From contig NZ_BSSE01000020.1 of NCBI RefSeq assembly GCF_030268965.1, forward strand, positions 1 through 64,000: DNA of 64,000 bases, given 5' to 3'. The notes beneath the pieces are model-generated. The model saw only the letters and a program-made list of their open reading frames with translations. It was not told where the DNA came from and did not search any database. Below are positions 33,676 to 43,217 of this stretch, piece by piece (positions within the stretch are counted from its first letter, which is position 1; the number at the start of each line of letters is the position of its first letter). The DNA is from Microtetraspora sp. NBRC 16547. GTDB taxonomy: Bacteria > Actinomycetota > Actinomycetes > Streptosporangiales > Streptosporangiaceae. The position numbers and the translations under genes were made by a program.

Positions 33676-33746
33676 CCTTTGTGAATCACGCTCGACGTTC
33701 CGGTGAGCCGCACCGTGCCGGGCTTGCGGATAATGATCTTTTTCAT
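33672..33746 (-). CDS. 24-residue basic peptide gene coupled to the TPR gene
   Basis: ATG at 33744-33746 preceded by AGAGG 4 bases upstream; the peptide begins MKKIIIRKPGTVRLTG and ends with VIHKG before TGA at 33672-33674. Its stop overlaps the TPR-protein GTG. It carries seven Lys/Arg/His residues, no Cys, no acidic residue and no clear signal peptide, so it may be a cytosolic regulatory peptide, a substrate for modification, or simply a leader that couples translation. Codon use is less GC-rich than that of the neighbours, with AAA, ATT and ATC in the first six codons. The inverted repeat 33716-33731/33794-33810 has one arm inside the gene. Confidence 0.65.
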   Translation of the reverse strand: MKKIIIRKPGTVRLTGTSSVIHKG

Positions 33747-33810
33747 CGTGCCTCTTTTCCGTGACAAGGAACAAGTATTGGCACAAAACGGTAATCCGCA
33801 AGCCCCGGCA
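33716..33810 (-). repeat. Long inverted repeat enclosing the start of the peptide gene
   Basis: The 16 bases 33716-33731 (codons I-R-K-P-G-T of the peptide gene) are the reverse complement of 33794-33810 apart from a single extra C in the second arm. The 62-bp loop holds the ribosome site and start codon. In RNA this would be a stem of 16 pairs with one bulge. The second arm lies 48-64 bp upstream of the start codon. Confidence 0.85.
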
Positions 33811-33818
33811 GGGTGGCT

Positions 33819-34322
33819 TTATCTGATTAGCTGCGGCAAAACTACGGGAGTAAGGTATTTCTCTCCATATAGCACCACACTGCCGCCGCGAACTTCGCGC
33901 CGAATCTCGCGCCAGCCGTACTTCCGGTAGAGCTCGACGGCGGCCCCCTGTTGCAGGGTGGTGTCCCCGCGCAGGACGCGGTAGCCGAGCTCGCGGGCGC
34001 GTTCCTCCAGTCGTTCCAGGATCATCGCGCCGTATCCGCGACGCTGGAACTCCGGATGGACCCGGAGCCGGCACATCTCGGCGGTCTCGTCGTCGATGCG
34101 GCGCAGGCCGCCCATCGCGACGATCCGTCCACCGGACTCCTCGCCGACCAGGAAGTCACCCCGGTCGGCGATGTACACCGAGTGGATCCGCGGGAAATCG
34201 TCGTCGTAGTAAACGCCGTCGCCTGGCATGAGGCCGACCTGGGCGAGGCCGATCTGGTGTAACGCCCAGACCTCGTCGAGGTCGGACCAGCGGTAGCGGC
34301 GGATTCGGAGCCTTTCCGTCAC
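33819..34322 (-). CDS. GNAT-family N-acetyltransferase coupled to the XRE/TPR regulator
   Basis: 167 residues, single GNAT domain: RLRIRRYRWSDLDEVWALH at the start, the acetyl-CoA loop CRLRVHPEFQRRGYGAMILE (about 90-108), and GDTTLQQGAAVELYRKYGW near the end. Its GTG start at 34322 overlaps the TGA of the XRE/TPR gene (GTGA), which fixes the start and implies coupled expression. It ends 72 bp before the peptide gene. Substrate unknown; modification of the small peptide or of the regulator would fit the arrangement but is only inference. Confidence 0.88.
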   Translation of the reverse strand: MTERLRIRRYRWSDLDEVWALHQIGLAQVGLMPGDGVYYDDDFPRIHSVYIADRGDFLVGEESGGRIVAMGGLRRIDDETAEMCRLRVHPEFQRRGYGAMILERLEERARELGYRVLRGDTTLQQGAAVELYRKYGWREIRREVRGGSVVLYGEKYLTPVVLPQLIR

Positions 34323-35914
34323 GTCTGCTGCCTGTCCTGCTCGGCGGTCGCGGCGTCCGAGCCCATGGTGTCCAGCGGGGCGGGCAGGAGGCATTCGCGG
34401 TAGGACGCCAGCGCGGGTGTCTCGCCGTGCTTGGACTGGACCGCCTTGAGCAGGTCGTACGCGGGGCGCATGAGCAGCTCGGTGCGGTATTCCTGTTCGA
34501 TCACCTCGATGGCCTTGCGCCCCATGTCGAGCGCCTCCTCGACCTCGCCCTCGATCAGGCGGCACTGGGCCCGGTCGAACCGGATCAGGGTCTGGTCGAG
34601 CAGGTCCTCACCGGAGTATTTGCCGAGGGCCTGCTCCAGGATGAGGTCGGCCTCCAGCGTCTGCCCCAGCTTGACCAGGACGTCGCCCTGGTAGAAGTAG
34701 AGCTGGCGCTCGGTGTATCCGAAGGCCGGGTCCTCCTGGTCGTTGCTGCTCATCTCGGCGAAGGCCGTTCTGGCCCGGGAGAGCGCCCGTTTGGCCTGGT
34801 CGACCACGTCCTTCTTCGCGCCCGTGTTGCCGGCCAGCATGGCCAGGGCCCTGGCCTCGACGACCGGCGCCATGGTCCTGGCGGCGCAGGGCGTCTGCCC
34901 GGCCATGTCACGGCTCTTCTTGGCCAGCGTGAGCGCCTCACGCGGGTCGCCGTAATAGAGCGGGACCAGCGCCTCGCGAGCGGTCACCCAGGCGCGCAGC
35001 GCGCGGTCGCCCGTCTCGTCGGCGGCGGTGCGGCCGGTGCGGAAGAACGACCGGGCCATGCGGTGGTCGCCCAGGTCGATCATGATCATGCCGCAGAGCC
35101 CGGAGAGCTGCGCCGTCATGCGGCAGAGCCGTTCCTGGATGTCGACCGGCTGCCGCCGCTCCATCGCCTTGCGCACCGTGGAGAACTCCAGCAGCACGTC
35201 GCAAAGTAGGCGTAACGGCGGGGTGTTCATGTACTGCCTGCCGAACCCGGTGGTCGTCCCCTCCCACTGGTCCAGCATGGTCGGCGAGACGGTGGCCGAG
35301 GCCATCGTCTCGTCCATGTGCCGTCGTATGTTCTCCACCGCACCGAGCACGTGGCCGTCCAGGGCCACGCCGGTGCCGGCGAGGAGCTTCAGCAGCGTCC
35401 TCCGTAGCACGTTCTCGTCCTCCTCGCCCCCGTCCGCGGAAGGGCTGCCGCCGTCCGGCTGTATCCACAGCTCACGCACATTGGGGGAAGTGTCAGGTAT
35501 TCCCTCTTCGAAGTCGCAGCCGCGGACAGTGCCGGGCATACCGTGGCCGTGGCCACAGATGCACGGGCCCCCGTAACCGAGAGCGGCCGGTTCCACCCGG
35601 TAGACAGAGCACAGGTAATGGAGGTACTCCGGGCCGGGTTTCTTCAGCCCCGACTCGTAGGCGGACAGAAGCGTCTCGCCGATCCCCGGGACGGCCTTGC
35701 CATCCCGTTCGAAGAGCGCCCGTACCTGCTCGATCACATCCGCGAGTGCGATGCCGTTCGACAGGCGGTGCGCTTTGATCTTGGTCGTGCCGAACTTCGG
35801 TCCACATGCCAGATGGATCTCGTCGGCGATCAGAGCCAGGCCTCGCCCGGCGGCCAGGCCTCGTGCCCGGACCTGCCGCGCGATCTCCGTCTCCCTGTGT
35901 TGCCTGCCGGACAT
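34319..35914 (-). CDS. XRE-type HTH regulator with TPR domain
   Basis: 531 residues. The N-terminal 110 residues contain a helix-turn-helix of the XRE kind (ALADVIEQVRALFERDGKAV, ETLLSAYESGLKKPGPEYLHYLCSVYRV). A Cys/His-rich link CICGHGHGMPG follows. The C-terminal 300 residues are helical repeats of the TPR type (for example RQLYFYQGDVLVKLGQTLEA and RFDRAQCRLIEGEVEEAL). The layout recalls NsdA-like developmental regulators of Streptomyces and, more distantly, peptide-sensing RRNPP regulators of Firmicutes. It is translationally coupled to the GNAT gene downstream and divergent from the 86-residue gene. Confidence 0.85.
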   Translation of the reverse strand: MSGRQHRETEIARQVRARGLAAGRGLALIADEIHLACGPKFGTTKIKAHRLSNGIALADVIEQVRALFERDGKAVPGIGETLLSAYESGLKKPGPEYLHYLCSVYRVEPAALGYGGPCICGHGHGMPGTVRGCDFEEGIPDTSPNVRELWIQPDGGSPSADGGEEDENVLRRTLLKLLAGTGVALDGHVLGAVENIRRHMDETMASATVSPTMLDQWEGTTTGFGRQYMNTPPLRLLCDVLLEFSTVRKAMERRQPVDIQERLCRMTAQLSGLCGMIMIDLGDHRMARSFFRTGRTAADETGDRALRAWVTAREALVPLYYGDPREALTLAKKSRDMAGQTPCAARTMAPVVEARALAMLAGNTGAKKDVVDQAKRALSRARTAFAEMSSNDQEDPAFGYTERQLYFYQGDVLVKLGQTLEADLILEQALGKYSGEDLLDQTLIRFDRAQCRLIEGEVEEALDMGRKAIEVIEQEYRTELLMRPAYDLLKAVQSKHGETPALASYRECLLPAPLDTMGSDAATAEQDRQQT

Positions 35915-36244
35915 TCCGGCCCCTCTCTCGCGGTCCGCACATCGCCGATCGCGTGTCCCGAAGGGTCCTCATCTGCTGACGCAGCGTAACGTCTCTGTCG
36001 CGCTGCGGCTACACAAGAATGATGGACCAGTTTTTGCCCGGCATGGACGAGTAGTTGAAGGTGCTGACTAAGGATCGTTCCTCAGCAGGTGGTTTTCTTC
36101 AACCTACTTGGGGGTTTGCCTAACCGCAGCGGCGACCGGCCTCGTTGACCCGTTCATGCTTGGTAAGTCATCTTGAGCCCACCAGGACCGAATGCGCGGG
36201 CACGCCCAGCGCATCCGCTCAGCTGAACCAAGGAGGACACCGAA
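35915..36244. other. Intergenic region with a nested stem, divergent promoters
   Basis: 330 bp between the XRE/TPR gene and the 86-residue gene. It holds nested inverted repeats: GTTGAAG (36054-36060) with CTTCAAC (36097-36103), and inside them TGCTGA (36062-36067) with TCAGCA (36082-36087). This is AT-richer than the genes around it. It probably carries promoters for both directions and perhaps a structured leader. No further gene is seen. Confidence 0.55.
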
Positions 36245-36505
36245 GTGGAGGAGGACGATTTCCAGCGCCTGGAACTCCTGGTATCCGAACTCGACTCCCG
36301 CGGACTTCTCGCCCGGGTCGTGCGCACCCAGTCCGGCCGCCCTTTCGTCAGGGTGATCAATCCGAACGCCACGAGCCTCGCGGAGAACGTCGTGTGCCGG
36401 GCCGCGGACTACTGGTGGTCCTGGGGAGAGCGGATGCACCGGGCGGACGACCCGGCCGGTGCGGCGCGCAAGGTCGCCCGAGTGCTCGCCGCGGTGAGCG
36501 AATAA
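36245..36505 (+). CDS. 86-residue protein of the kind paired with XRE regulators
   Basis: Begins MEEDDFQRLELLVSELDSRG, continues RPFVRVINPNA and VVCRAADYWWSWGERMH, and ends in a short helix. Small proteins with this WWSWG element often lie beside XRE-type regulators in actinomycetes, in my recollection; their role is unknown. The GTG start at 36245 has AGGAGG 9 bases upstream. It is divergent from the XRE/TPR gene with 330 bp between them. Confidence 0.75.
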   Translation: MEEDDFQRLELLVSELDSRGLLARVVRTQSGRPFVRVINPNATSLAENVVCRAADYWWSWGERMHRADDPAGAARKVARVLAAVSE

Positions 36506-36910
36506 CCCACCGCGGCTCGCGGGGCCGGCGGAGCGCACGGTGCGGAGCGGCCCGTGAGCGCGGCCGTGGAGACACGGCTCGCCGGGGACGCTGTGCGCCC
36601 CCGGCCCCCACACCCTCGTGTACGGCAGGACGCCCGCCGTACACGGCACGCCGCCGTCCAGTCCGGGCCGCAGAGCCCCGGGCCGGACGGCCTCGAGGAG
36701 GATCCCCTCCGGAGAACGACACGGCGCGCGCGTCCGGGTGCGTGCGCCGGTCCTGCCGTTCGTCGCAGTGAAAGCCGCGCCCGTCGCATCGACCTCGGGC
36801 GACGGCGATCCGCCTTCCCCGGCGATGTGACGACGGCCGGTTCAGTCTGCACAATGAGTTAGGTTTACCTGCCTGTTGCCGACCGAACCGATCCGGGGGG
36901 GATCCACCTC
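36506..36910. other. 405-bp non-coding region with a strong hairpin
   Basis: No supported gene. A perfect 10-bp stem CGTGTACGGC (36617-36626) with GCCGTACACG (36636-36645) and a 9-base loop may end transcription of the 86-residue gene, 112 bp after its stop. GC-rich sequence without clear coding bias fills the rest. A TTAGGTTTACCT stretch lies at 36859-36870, before the MscS gene. Confidence 0.5.
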
Positions 36911-37912
36911 GTGTTGCCGTACGCGCCCACGCCGTCTCCAACGTCGGACATGTTCGACCCAGCGGAAGCGATGACCGTGGTGCAGGCGCAATGCAAGAGC
37001 GGCAAGGGCCTGACGTGCGCGATCCTCAACGCGGCCTTCCCCGACGGGGTGTACCCCTGGGTTCCGCTCGTCGCCGGGATCGTCGACGTCCTGCTCACCT
37101 TCTGCCTGATCCTCGCCGTTGCTCTGGTGGTCCGGAGCATCGTGCACCGCCTCATCACCCGGGTGACGCTGCGGGCCAGCGAGGGCGTCCTGCCGGAGCG
37201 GCTCAGGAGCAGGTCACTCGACTCGACCGAGGCGAGCACGGCGATCCTCACCGAGCGCCGCAGGCAACGGGCCGAGACGATGGGCTCGGTGCTGCGGAGC
37301 CTGTCCTCGGTCGTGATCCTCGGCACCGCCGCCCTGATGATCCTGTCCAATTTGGGCATCGAGCTCGCTCCCCTGCTCACCAGCGTCGGCATCATCGGCG
37401 TCGCGGTCGGCTTCGGGGCGCAGGAGCTGGTCAAGGACTTCATCGCCGGCATGTTCATGCTGCTGGAGGACCAGTACGGCGTCGGCGACGTGATCGACAC
37501 CGGGGTCGCGATCGGCACGGTGGAGGCCGTCACGCTGCGGGTCACCAGGATCCGCGACGCCGACGGCAAGGTGTGGTACGTCCGCAACGGCACCATCAGC
37601 CGGGTGGGCAACGAGTCCCAGGGCTGGTCGCGGGCCGTCCTCGACGTGCCGGTGCCGTACGAGGCGGACATCTCGGTGGTGCGGGAGTTGCTCAAGGACG
37701 TCTCCGCCGCCATGTGGGAGGAGCCGGAGTACCGCGACGTCCTGCTGGTGGAGGAGCCCCAGGTGTATGGCCTGGAGCAGATCTCGGACAAGGCCGTCAT
37801 CTTCCGGGTCAGCGTCAAGACCGCTCCGGCCCAGCAGGCCGAGGTGGCCCGTGAGCTGCGCATCCGGGTCAAGCGGGCGTTCGACGAGAAGGACCTGGCC
37901 TTCGCCGCCTGA
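36911..37912 (+). CDS. MscS-family mechanosensitive channel
   Basis: 333 residues. Membrane helices at about 48-72 (WVPLVAGIVDVLLTFCLILAVAL), 128-146 and 150-180; the last is the pore-lining helix with VGIIGVAVGFGAQELVKDFIAGMFMLLEDQ. The cytosolic beta domain follows (YGVGDVIDTGVAIGTVEAVTLRVTRI). It opens under membrane tension to release solutes during hypo-osmotic shock. GTG start at 36911; an ATG at codon 14 is an alternative with no clear ribosome site for either. The next gene encodes a truncated haemoglobin. Confidence 0.93.
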   Translation: MLPYAPTPSPTSDMFDPAEAMTVVQAQCKSGKGLTCAILNAAFPDGVYPWVPLVAGIVDVLLTFCLILAVALVVRSIVHRLITRVTLRASEGVLPERLRSRSLDSTEASTAILTERRRQRAETMGSVLRSLSSVVILGTAALMILSNLGIELAPLLTSVGIIGVAVGFGAQELVKDFIAGMFMLLEDQYGVGDVIDTGVAIGTVEAVTLRVTRIRDADGKVWYVRNGTISRVGNESQGWSRAVLDVPVPYEADISVVRELLKDVSAAMWEEPEYRDVLLVEEPQVYGLEQISDKAVIFRVSVKTAPAQQAEVARELRIRVKRAFDEKDLAFAA

Positions 37913-37946
37913 ACCTACCGGCCGGTAACTGGCCTAGGCTGAAGCG

Positions 37947-38315
37947 GTGACAACCTTCTACGAGGCCGTCGGAGGCGAGGACACCTTCCGGCGGCTCGTC
38001 CACCGGTTCTACGAAGGCGTCGCCGAGGATCCGGTGCTGCGCCCGATGTACCCCGAAGACGACCTCCCGGGCGCCGAGGACCGGCTGCGCATGTTCCTCA
38101 TCCAATACTGGGGCGGCCCCAACACCTACAGCCAGGAGCGCGGCCATCCCCGGCTCCGCATGCGGCATGTGCCGTTCGTGATCGGCGAGGCCGAACGGGA
38201 CGCCTGGTTGAAGCACATGGACGACGCCGTTCGCTCGCTGGAACTCGCCCCCGAGCACGAGGAGCAACTGCTGCGCTACCTCGTCTACGCCGCGCACAGC
38301 ATGATGAACGCATAA
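37947..38315 (+). CDS. glbO: Group II truncated haemoglobin
   Basis: 122 residues. The sequence fits TrHb[28 protein letters not shown] (helices A-B), [24 protein letters not shown] (C-E), [14 protein letters not shown] with the proximal His, and the invariant Trp of helix G in [13 protein letters not shown]. It binds oxygen or nitric oxide through haem. GTG start at 37947, 34 bp after the MscS stop on the same strand, so co-transcription is likely. Degenerate alpha-glucosidase sequence follows 10 bp after its stop. Confidence 0.95.
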   Translation: MTTFYEAVGGEDTFRRLVHRFYEGVAEDPVLRPMYPEDDLPGAEDRLRMFLIQYWGGPNTYSQERGHPRLRMRHVPFVIGEAERDAWLKHMDDAVRSLELAPEHEEQLLRYLVYAAHSMMNA

Positions 38316-38325
38316 CCCGGACACG

Positions 38326-38725
38326 CACGACCACGGGCTGCGGCTGATGGCGAACATGGTGGACCTCGTCCCCGACCACAGCTCGACGGCCCATCCGTGG
38401 TTCTGGAAGGCCCCTGAACGCGCCGGAGGAGCCGCCTGAGCTCGACCGGCACATGCTCCGGTCCTCCCCGGCAGACGGCCCGATACGGAGTCGAACAACC
38501 GGCTCTCGGTCTTCGGCGGCCTCGCGTGGCGGAATCCCTCGGCCGGGCTCGCCCGGGGACGGGCGCTCTGTCGGCGACACTTTTCCTCCCAGGGGCGGCA
38601 TATCTCTACCGCGGGGAGGAATTAGGGCCAACCGCGGCAAAAGACCTTCCTCCGAAGGTTCGCCAGGATCCCGTCTATTTCCACACAAAGGGGGATACCC
38701 GGCCCGGGACGGATGCCGGGTCCCG
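38326..38725 (+). pseudogene. Remnant of a GH13 alpha-glucosidase/alpha-amylase-family gene
   Basis: Four fragments of one glycoside hydrolase family 13 sequence occur in order. In frame 1: HGLRLMANMVDLVPDHSS (conserved region I, compare DLVPNHTS) then TAHPWF and a stop at 38437-38439; after it, NNRLSVFGGLAW (38494-38529). In frame 3: TLFLPGAAYLYRGEELG (from about 38578) and LPPKVRQDPVYF. In frame 2: ARDGCRVPS at 38702-38728. A complete gene would be about 1.6 kb; here it is 0.4 kb, so most of the catalytic barrel is deleted and at least two frameshifts and one stop are present. It ends where the thioesterase gene begins on the other strand. Confidence 0.8.
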
Positions 38726-39220
38726 TCAGTCCTCTACGGAGAAGCGCTTGAGGTAGGCGAGTTCGTCCTCGGAGAGCCTGCGGGGACGAGCGTTCGCGAC
38801 GTCGTAGGCGACCATCACCGAACGCGCCTGGACGAAGACCTCCTCGTCGTCCCTGATCTCATAGGCGAGGGTGAACCGCACCGGCTTGATCTCGGTCACC
38901 CAGGTCTCCACCCGCACCGGTTCCGGGCGGAACGTCAGCGGACGACGGTAGTCGATCTCGTGCCGGGCGACCACCAGACCCTGGTGCGGACGGCCGCCCT
39001 CGCGGACGGGGTCCACGAACAGCATGCCGAGACGGGCGTCCTCGAGGAAGTCGAAGAACCGCACGTTGTTGACATGGCCGAGGCTGTCGATGTCCGCGAA
39101 GCGGACCTGGCGGTGGAACACATGCCGTCGATCGGCACTGTGGATCGCACTGTCGCCCGCGCGGTCGGCCGCATAGTGAGCAGCACGGCTGGCGCCGTCG
39201 GAGAGAGGTTGTCCGGACAC
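38726..39220 (-). CDS. Acyl-CoA thioesterase (hot-dog fold)
   Basis: 164 residues. The 4HBT-type hot-dog core is clear: HRQVRFADIDSLGHVNNVRFFDFLEDARL (with the D-x-x-G-H-V-N-N active-site helix), ARHEIDYRRPLTF and ETWVTEIKPVRFTLAYEI. It hydrolyses acyl-CoA thioesters of unknown chain. About 30 residues precede the fold, so a later start is possible though none has a better ribosome site. It follows ettA by 64 bp on the same strand. Confidence 0.9.
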   Translation of the reverse strand: MSGQPLSDGASRAAHYAADRAGDSAIHSADRRHVFHRQVRFADIDSLGHVNNVRFFDFLEDARLGMLFVDPVREGGRPHQGLVVARHEIDYRRPLTFRPEPVRVETWVTEIKPVRFTLAYEIRDDEEVFVQARSVMVAYDVANARPRRLSEDELAYLKRFSVED

Positions 39221-39284
39221 ACCGGAAACCGTATTCCACCCGCGATCCCCGCCCGCGGGCGGGGTCGCGACGGACGCCGACCGG

Positions 39285-40949
<1,665 letters not shown>

Positions 40950-40980
40950 GACTCCAAGGGTAGTGGCACCCACGGCAGCT

Positions 40981-42273
40981 TCAGCCGGTCATTTCATCCC
41001 CTGTGCGCGGCGGAGGAGCCGTGGGACGCGCGGGGAGGCAGATGCGGTCACGGCCGAGCTCCTTGGCCCGGTAGAGGGCGAGATCCGCGGCGGCGAGCAG
41101 CTCGATGAGATCGTTGCCGTGCATGTTCATGATGGCCACCCCGGCCGAGATCGTCACGGTGACCATGGCGTGGTCGGCCGGGACCGCCATGCGGCCCACC
41201 CGGGAGCGCAACCGCTCGGCCACCCGCCTGGCCTCGGTGACGTCGGCCCGCGGCAGCAGGATCACGAACTCCTCGCCGCCGAACCGGCCGACCACGTCGT
41301 AGTCGCGCAGTTGGCTGCGGAGTGTGGCGGCGATCCCGATCAGCACCTGGTCGCCGACAAGGTGACCATAGGTGTCGTTGACCCGCTTGAAGTGGTCGAT
41401 GTCGACGATGAGCAGCGCGAGCGTCTCACCGGTGCGCCTGGCACGGACAATCTCCGTGTCGGCCTCGCGCTGCCAGGCCGCGGCGTTGAGCAGCCCGGTC
41501 TTGGGATCGGTGCGCGCGGCGGCCTGCAACTGCGCGTGGAGCAGGCTGCGCTGCAGCAGCACGACCGGCGGCAGCGCGAGCAGCAGCAGGGCCAGGTTGA
41601 GCCCGCACGCGATGGCGACGGTCACGCCGAGGCAGAGCTCCACCGCGTCGAGCAGCGCGCTCTCGCGGTTCCAGAGGAACTCGCGCCACCGGGTGTCGGG
41701 ATCGGCGGTACGCACGGCGACGGCGATGAGGGCGGTGTTGAGCACGGTGAACATGACGGCGCAGGCCACCGCCGCGAGGATGGGCGACGCCCGGCCGCTG
41801 GACAACTCGGCGGGCACGGGTATCCAGGAGTGGAACGCCAGCGAGGCGGCGCAGGCGGCAACGCCGATCGCCGCCGCGCTCAAGACCCTCCGGTAGACCA
41901 CCGTGGCACGGACCCGCACCTGCAGCAGGATCTGCAGCGGGATGGGGGCGAGCAGCGCGTACAGCGGCGGGAGCAGCAGCACGACCGGGAGCCACCAGGC
42001 CGACAGCAGGTCGCGGGACACGCCGGCCGGCATGCCCAGCCGGCGGGTGGCCTCGATGCAGACGGCGCCGCAGGCGGTCAGGGCGGCGAACGCGGCGACG
42101 TGGGACGGCCGGAAGGTCGTGGAGGTCAGGAGATACGCGATCGCGGCCAGGTCCAGCGCGACGATGCCGCAGAAGTAGGCCACGAACGGACGGCGCTGGG
42201 CCAGCAGGGGCCACCGGGCGCGCCGCGAGGGCGATCCGTCCCGTGTGGCCGAGGTCTGGCTGGGCGCCGTCAT
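40981..42273 (-). CDS. Membrane diguanylate cyclase (GGDEF)
   Basis: 430 residues. About eight membrane helices span residues 30-255, followed by a GGDEF domain (about 270-425). The active site reads GRFGGEEFVILLPR, with the A-site GGEEF intact, and RDYD lies 5 residues before it, which fits the product-inhibition I-site (RxxD). It should make cyclic di-GMP from two GTP. ATG 42273 has GGGGAG just upstream; the frame is open to 42630 but that part is not protein-like. It ends 31 bp upstream of the ettA start on the same strand. Confidence 0.93.
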   Translation of the reverse strand: MTAPSQTSATRDGSPSRRARWPLLAQRRPFVAYFCGIVALDLAAIAYLLTSTTFRPSHVAAFAALTACGAVCIEATRRLGMPAGVSRDLLSAWWLPVVLLLPPLYALLAPIPLQILLQVRVRATVVYRRVLSAAAIGVAACAASLAFHSWIPVPAELSSGRASPILAAVACAVMFTVLNTALIAVAVRTADPDTRWREFLWNRESALLDAVELCLGVTVAIACGLNLALLLLALPPVVLLQRSLLHAQLQAAARTDPKTGLLNAAAWQREADTEIVRARRTGETLALLIVDIDHFKRVNDTYGHLVGDQVLIGIAATLRSQLRDYDVVGRFGGEEFVILLPRADVTEARRVAERLRSRVGRMAVPADHAMVTVTISAGVAIMNMHGNDLIELLAAADLALYRAKELGRDRICLPARPTAPPPRTGDEMTG

Positions 42274-42590
42274 CCCGTCTCCCCACGCTCCATACGCTGC
42301 TTCCAGCGTCTCACGATGTGTAACACAATAGTTGCGGAGTGTGCGTCGCGCGACGTGAACCGCTACCTTTGGCAGTCTGGCCGTCCGGGTGTCCGGGCGG
42401 CTGAAGGTAACCGCTCCTTCACGAGGGGGCCGTGTGGGAAAGGAGCAGCCATGGGCCGGGGTGTGACCTGGACCTGACAAGGGTGCTCTCGCAGCGACGC
42501 GGAAGTCGCCATCGGCCGATCCCCGGACGTTCCACAGTGGGGCACCGGCCGCGCACGGCCGATGCCCTCCCCACCCGCTGACTCTCCGCG
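42274..42590. other. Intergenic region with hairpins and a mini-ORF
   Basis: 317 bp between the diguanylate cyclase start and the ssb stop. On the plus strand TACCTT (42364-42369) pairs with AAGGTA (42404-42409) around an inner stem GCCGTCCGG/CCGGGCGGC (42380-42388, 42393-42401), followed by AAAGGAG and an 8-codon ORF (MGRGVTWT, 42451-42477). A further hairpin at 42539-42567 lies just after the ssb stop on the minus strand. No larger gene is seen. Confidence 0.5.
42539..42567 (-). terminator. Hairpin after ssb
   Basis: GGGCACCGGCC / GGCCGATGCCC-type stem with a short GCGCAC loop, 24-52 bp after the ssb stop on the minus strand. One mismatch (C against A) interrupts it; no U tract. Confidence 0.55.
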
Positions 42591-43217
42591 TCACGCCGCC
42601 AGCGTCTCCGGCACGGTTTCCACCGGCCACGGCGCGAACTCCGCCGAGCCCGGCTCATCCTCGCCGGGGGACGAGCGCTCCTCCCCCTCCACGACGGCGC
42701 CGTCCGCCCGCCCCACCTCGTCACCGGAGCGCGACGCGGCCTCGGCCGGGTGCGGGGCCTCCTCGCCAGAGTGCTGGACGGCCCTCAACTCCCACTCGCG
42801 AGTGGCGTCCTCCATCTCCCGGCGCTCGTCGGCGCTGGGCATCGCCGCGAAGGATCGGACGGGCTTCTCGAAGCTCGCGATGCCCCATTTGAGGTCATGG
42901 CCCACCGATGTGGCGTCAATCTCGGCCCAGAATCTCTGCTCGCCCTGCCGGTCCTCGAACTGCTTGATCCGGAGCTTGCCGTACACGACCAGCGGATGGC
43001 CCTTGCGCACCGACTGGGCGACGTTGTCGGCGAGCGCCCGGTAGCAGCGGACCATGTAGTACGTCGTGTCCTCAGTGCTCCACGTCTGGGACTGCCGGTC
43101 GAGCACCCTGCGGTTGACCGCGAGCCGCAGGGTCGTCGCCCGCGAACCGTCGGGGAACTGGTACTGCCGGGGGTCGGCGGTCACGTTGCCGCTCAGCGTG
43201 ACGTAGACGTCGCTCAT
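42591..43217 (-). CDS. ssb: Single-stranded DNA-binding protein paralogue
   Basis: 208 residues. The OB fold occupies about 1-110 (MSDVYVTLSGNVTADPRQYQ, LRLAVNRRV, YYMVRCYRALADNVAQSVRKG, GKLRIKQFED, EIDATSVGHDL). The C-terminal 90 residues are acidic and disordered. The chain ends VETVPETLAA; the usual acidic DDDIPF-type tip that recruits repair proteins is absent. It therefore looks like the second SSB (SsbB class) of filamentous actinomycetes, involved in chromosome segregation during sporulation in Streptomyces. ATG 43217 has GGGAGG 6 bases upstream. It is 161 bp downstream of the GTPase pair. Confidence 0.92.
   Translation of the reverse strand: MSDVYVTLSGNVTADPRQYQFPDGSRATTLRLAVNRRVLDRQSQTWSTEDTTYYMVRCYRALADNVAQSVRKGHPLVVYGKLRIKQFEDRQGEQRFWAEIDATSVGHDLKWGIASFEKPVRSFAAMPSADERREMEDATREWELRAVQHSGEEAPHPAEAASRSGDEVGRADGAVVEGEERSSPGEDEPGSAEFAPWPVETVPETLAA

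Noticed and set aside
36859-36870. Half iron box (TTAGGTTTACCT) before the MscS gene
   Set aside because: Only the left half fits the IdeR/DmdR consensus; the right half does not, and the downstream gene is not iron related.
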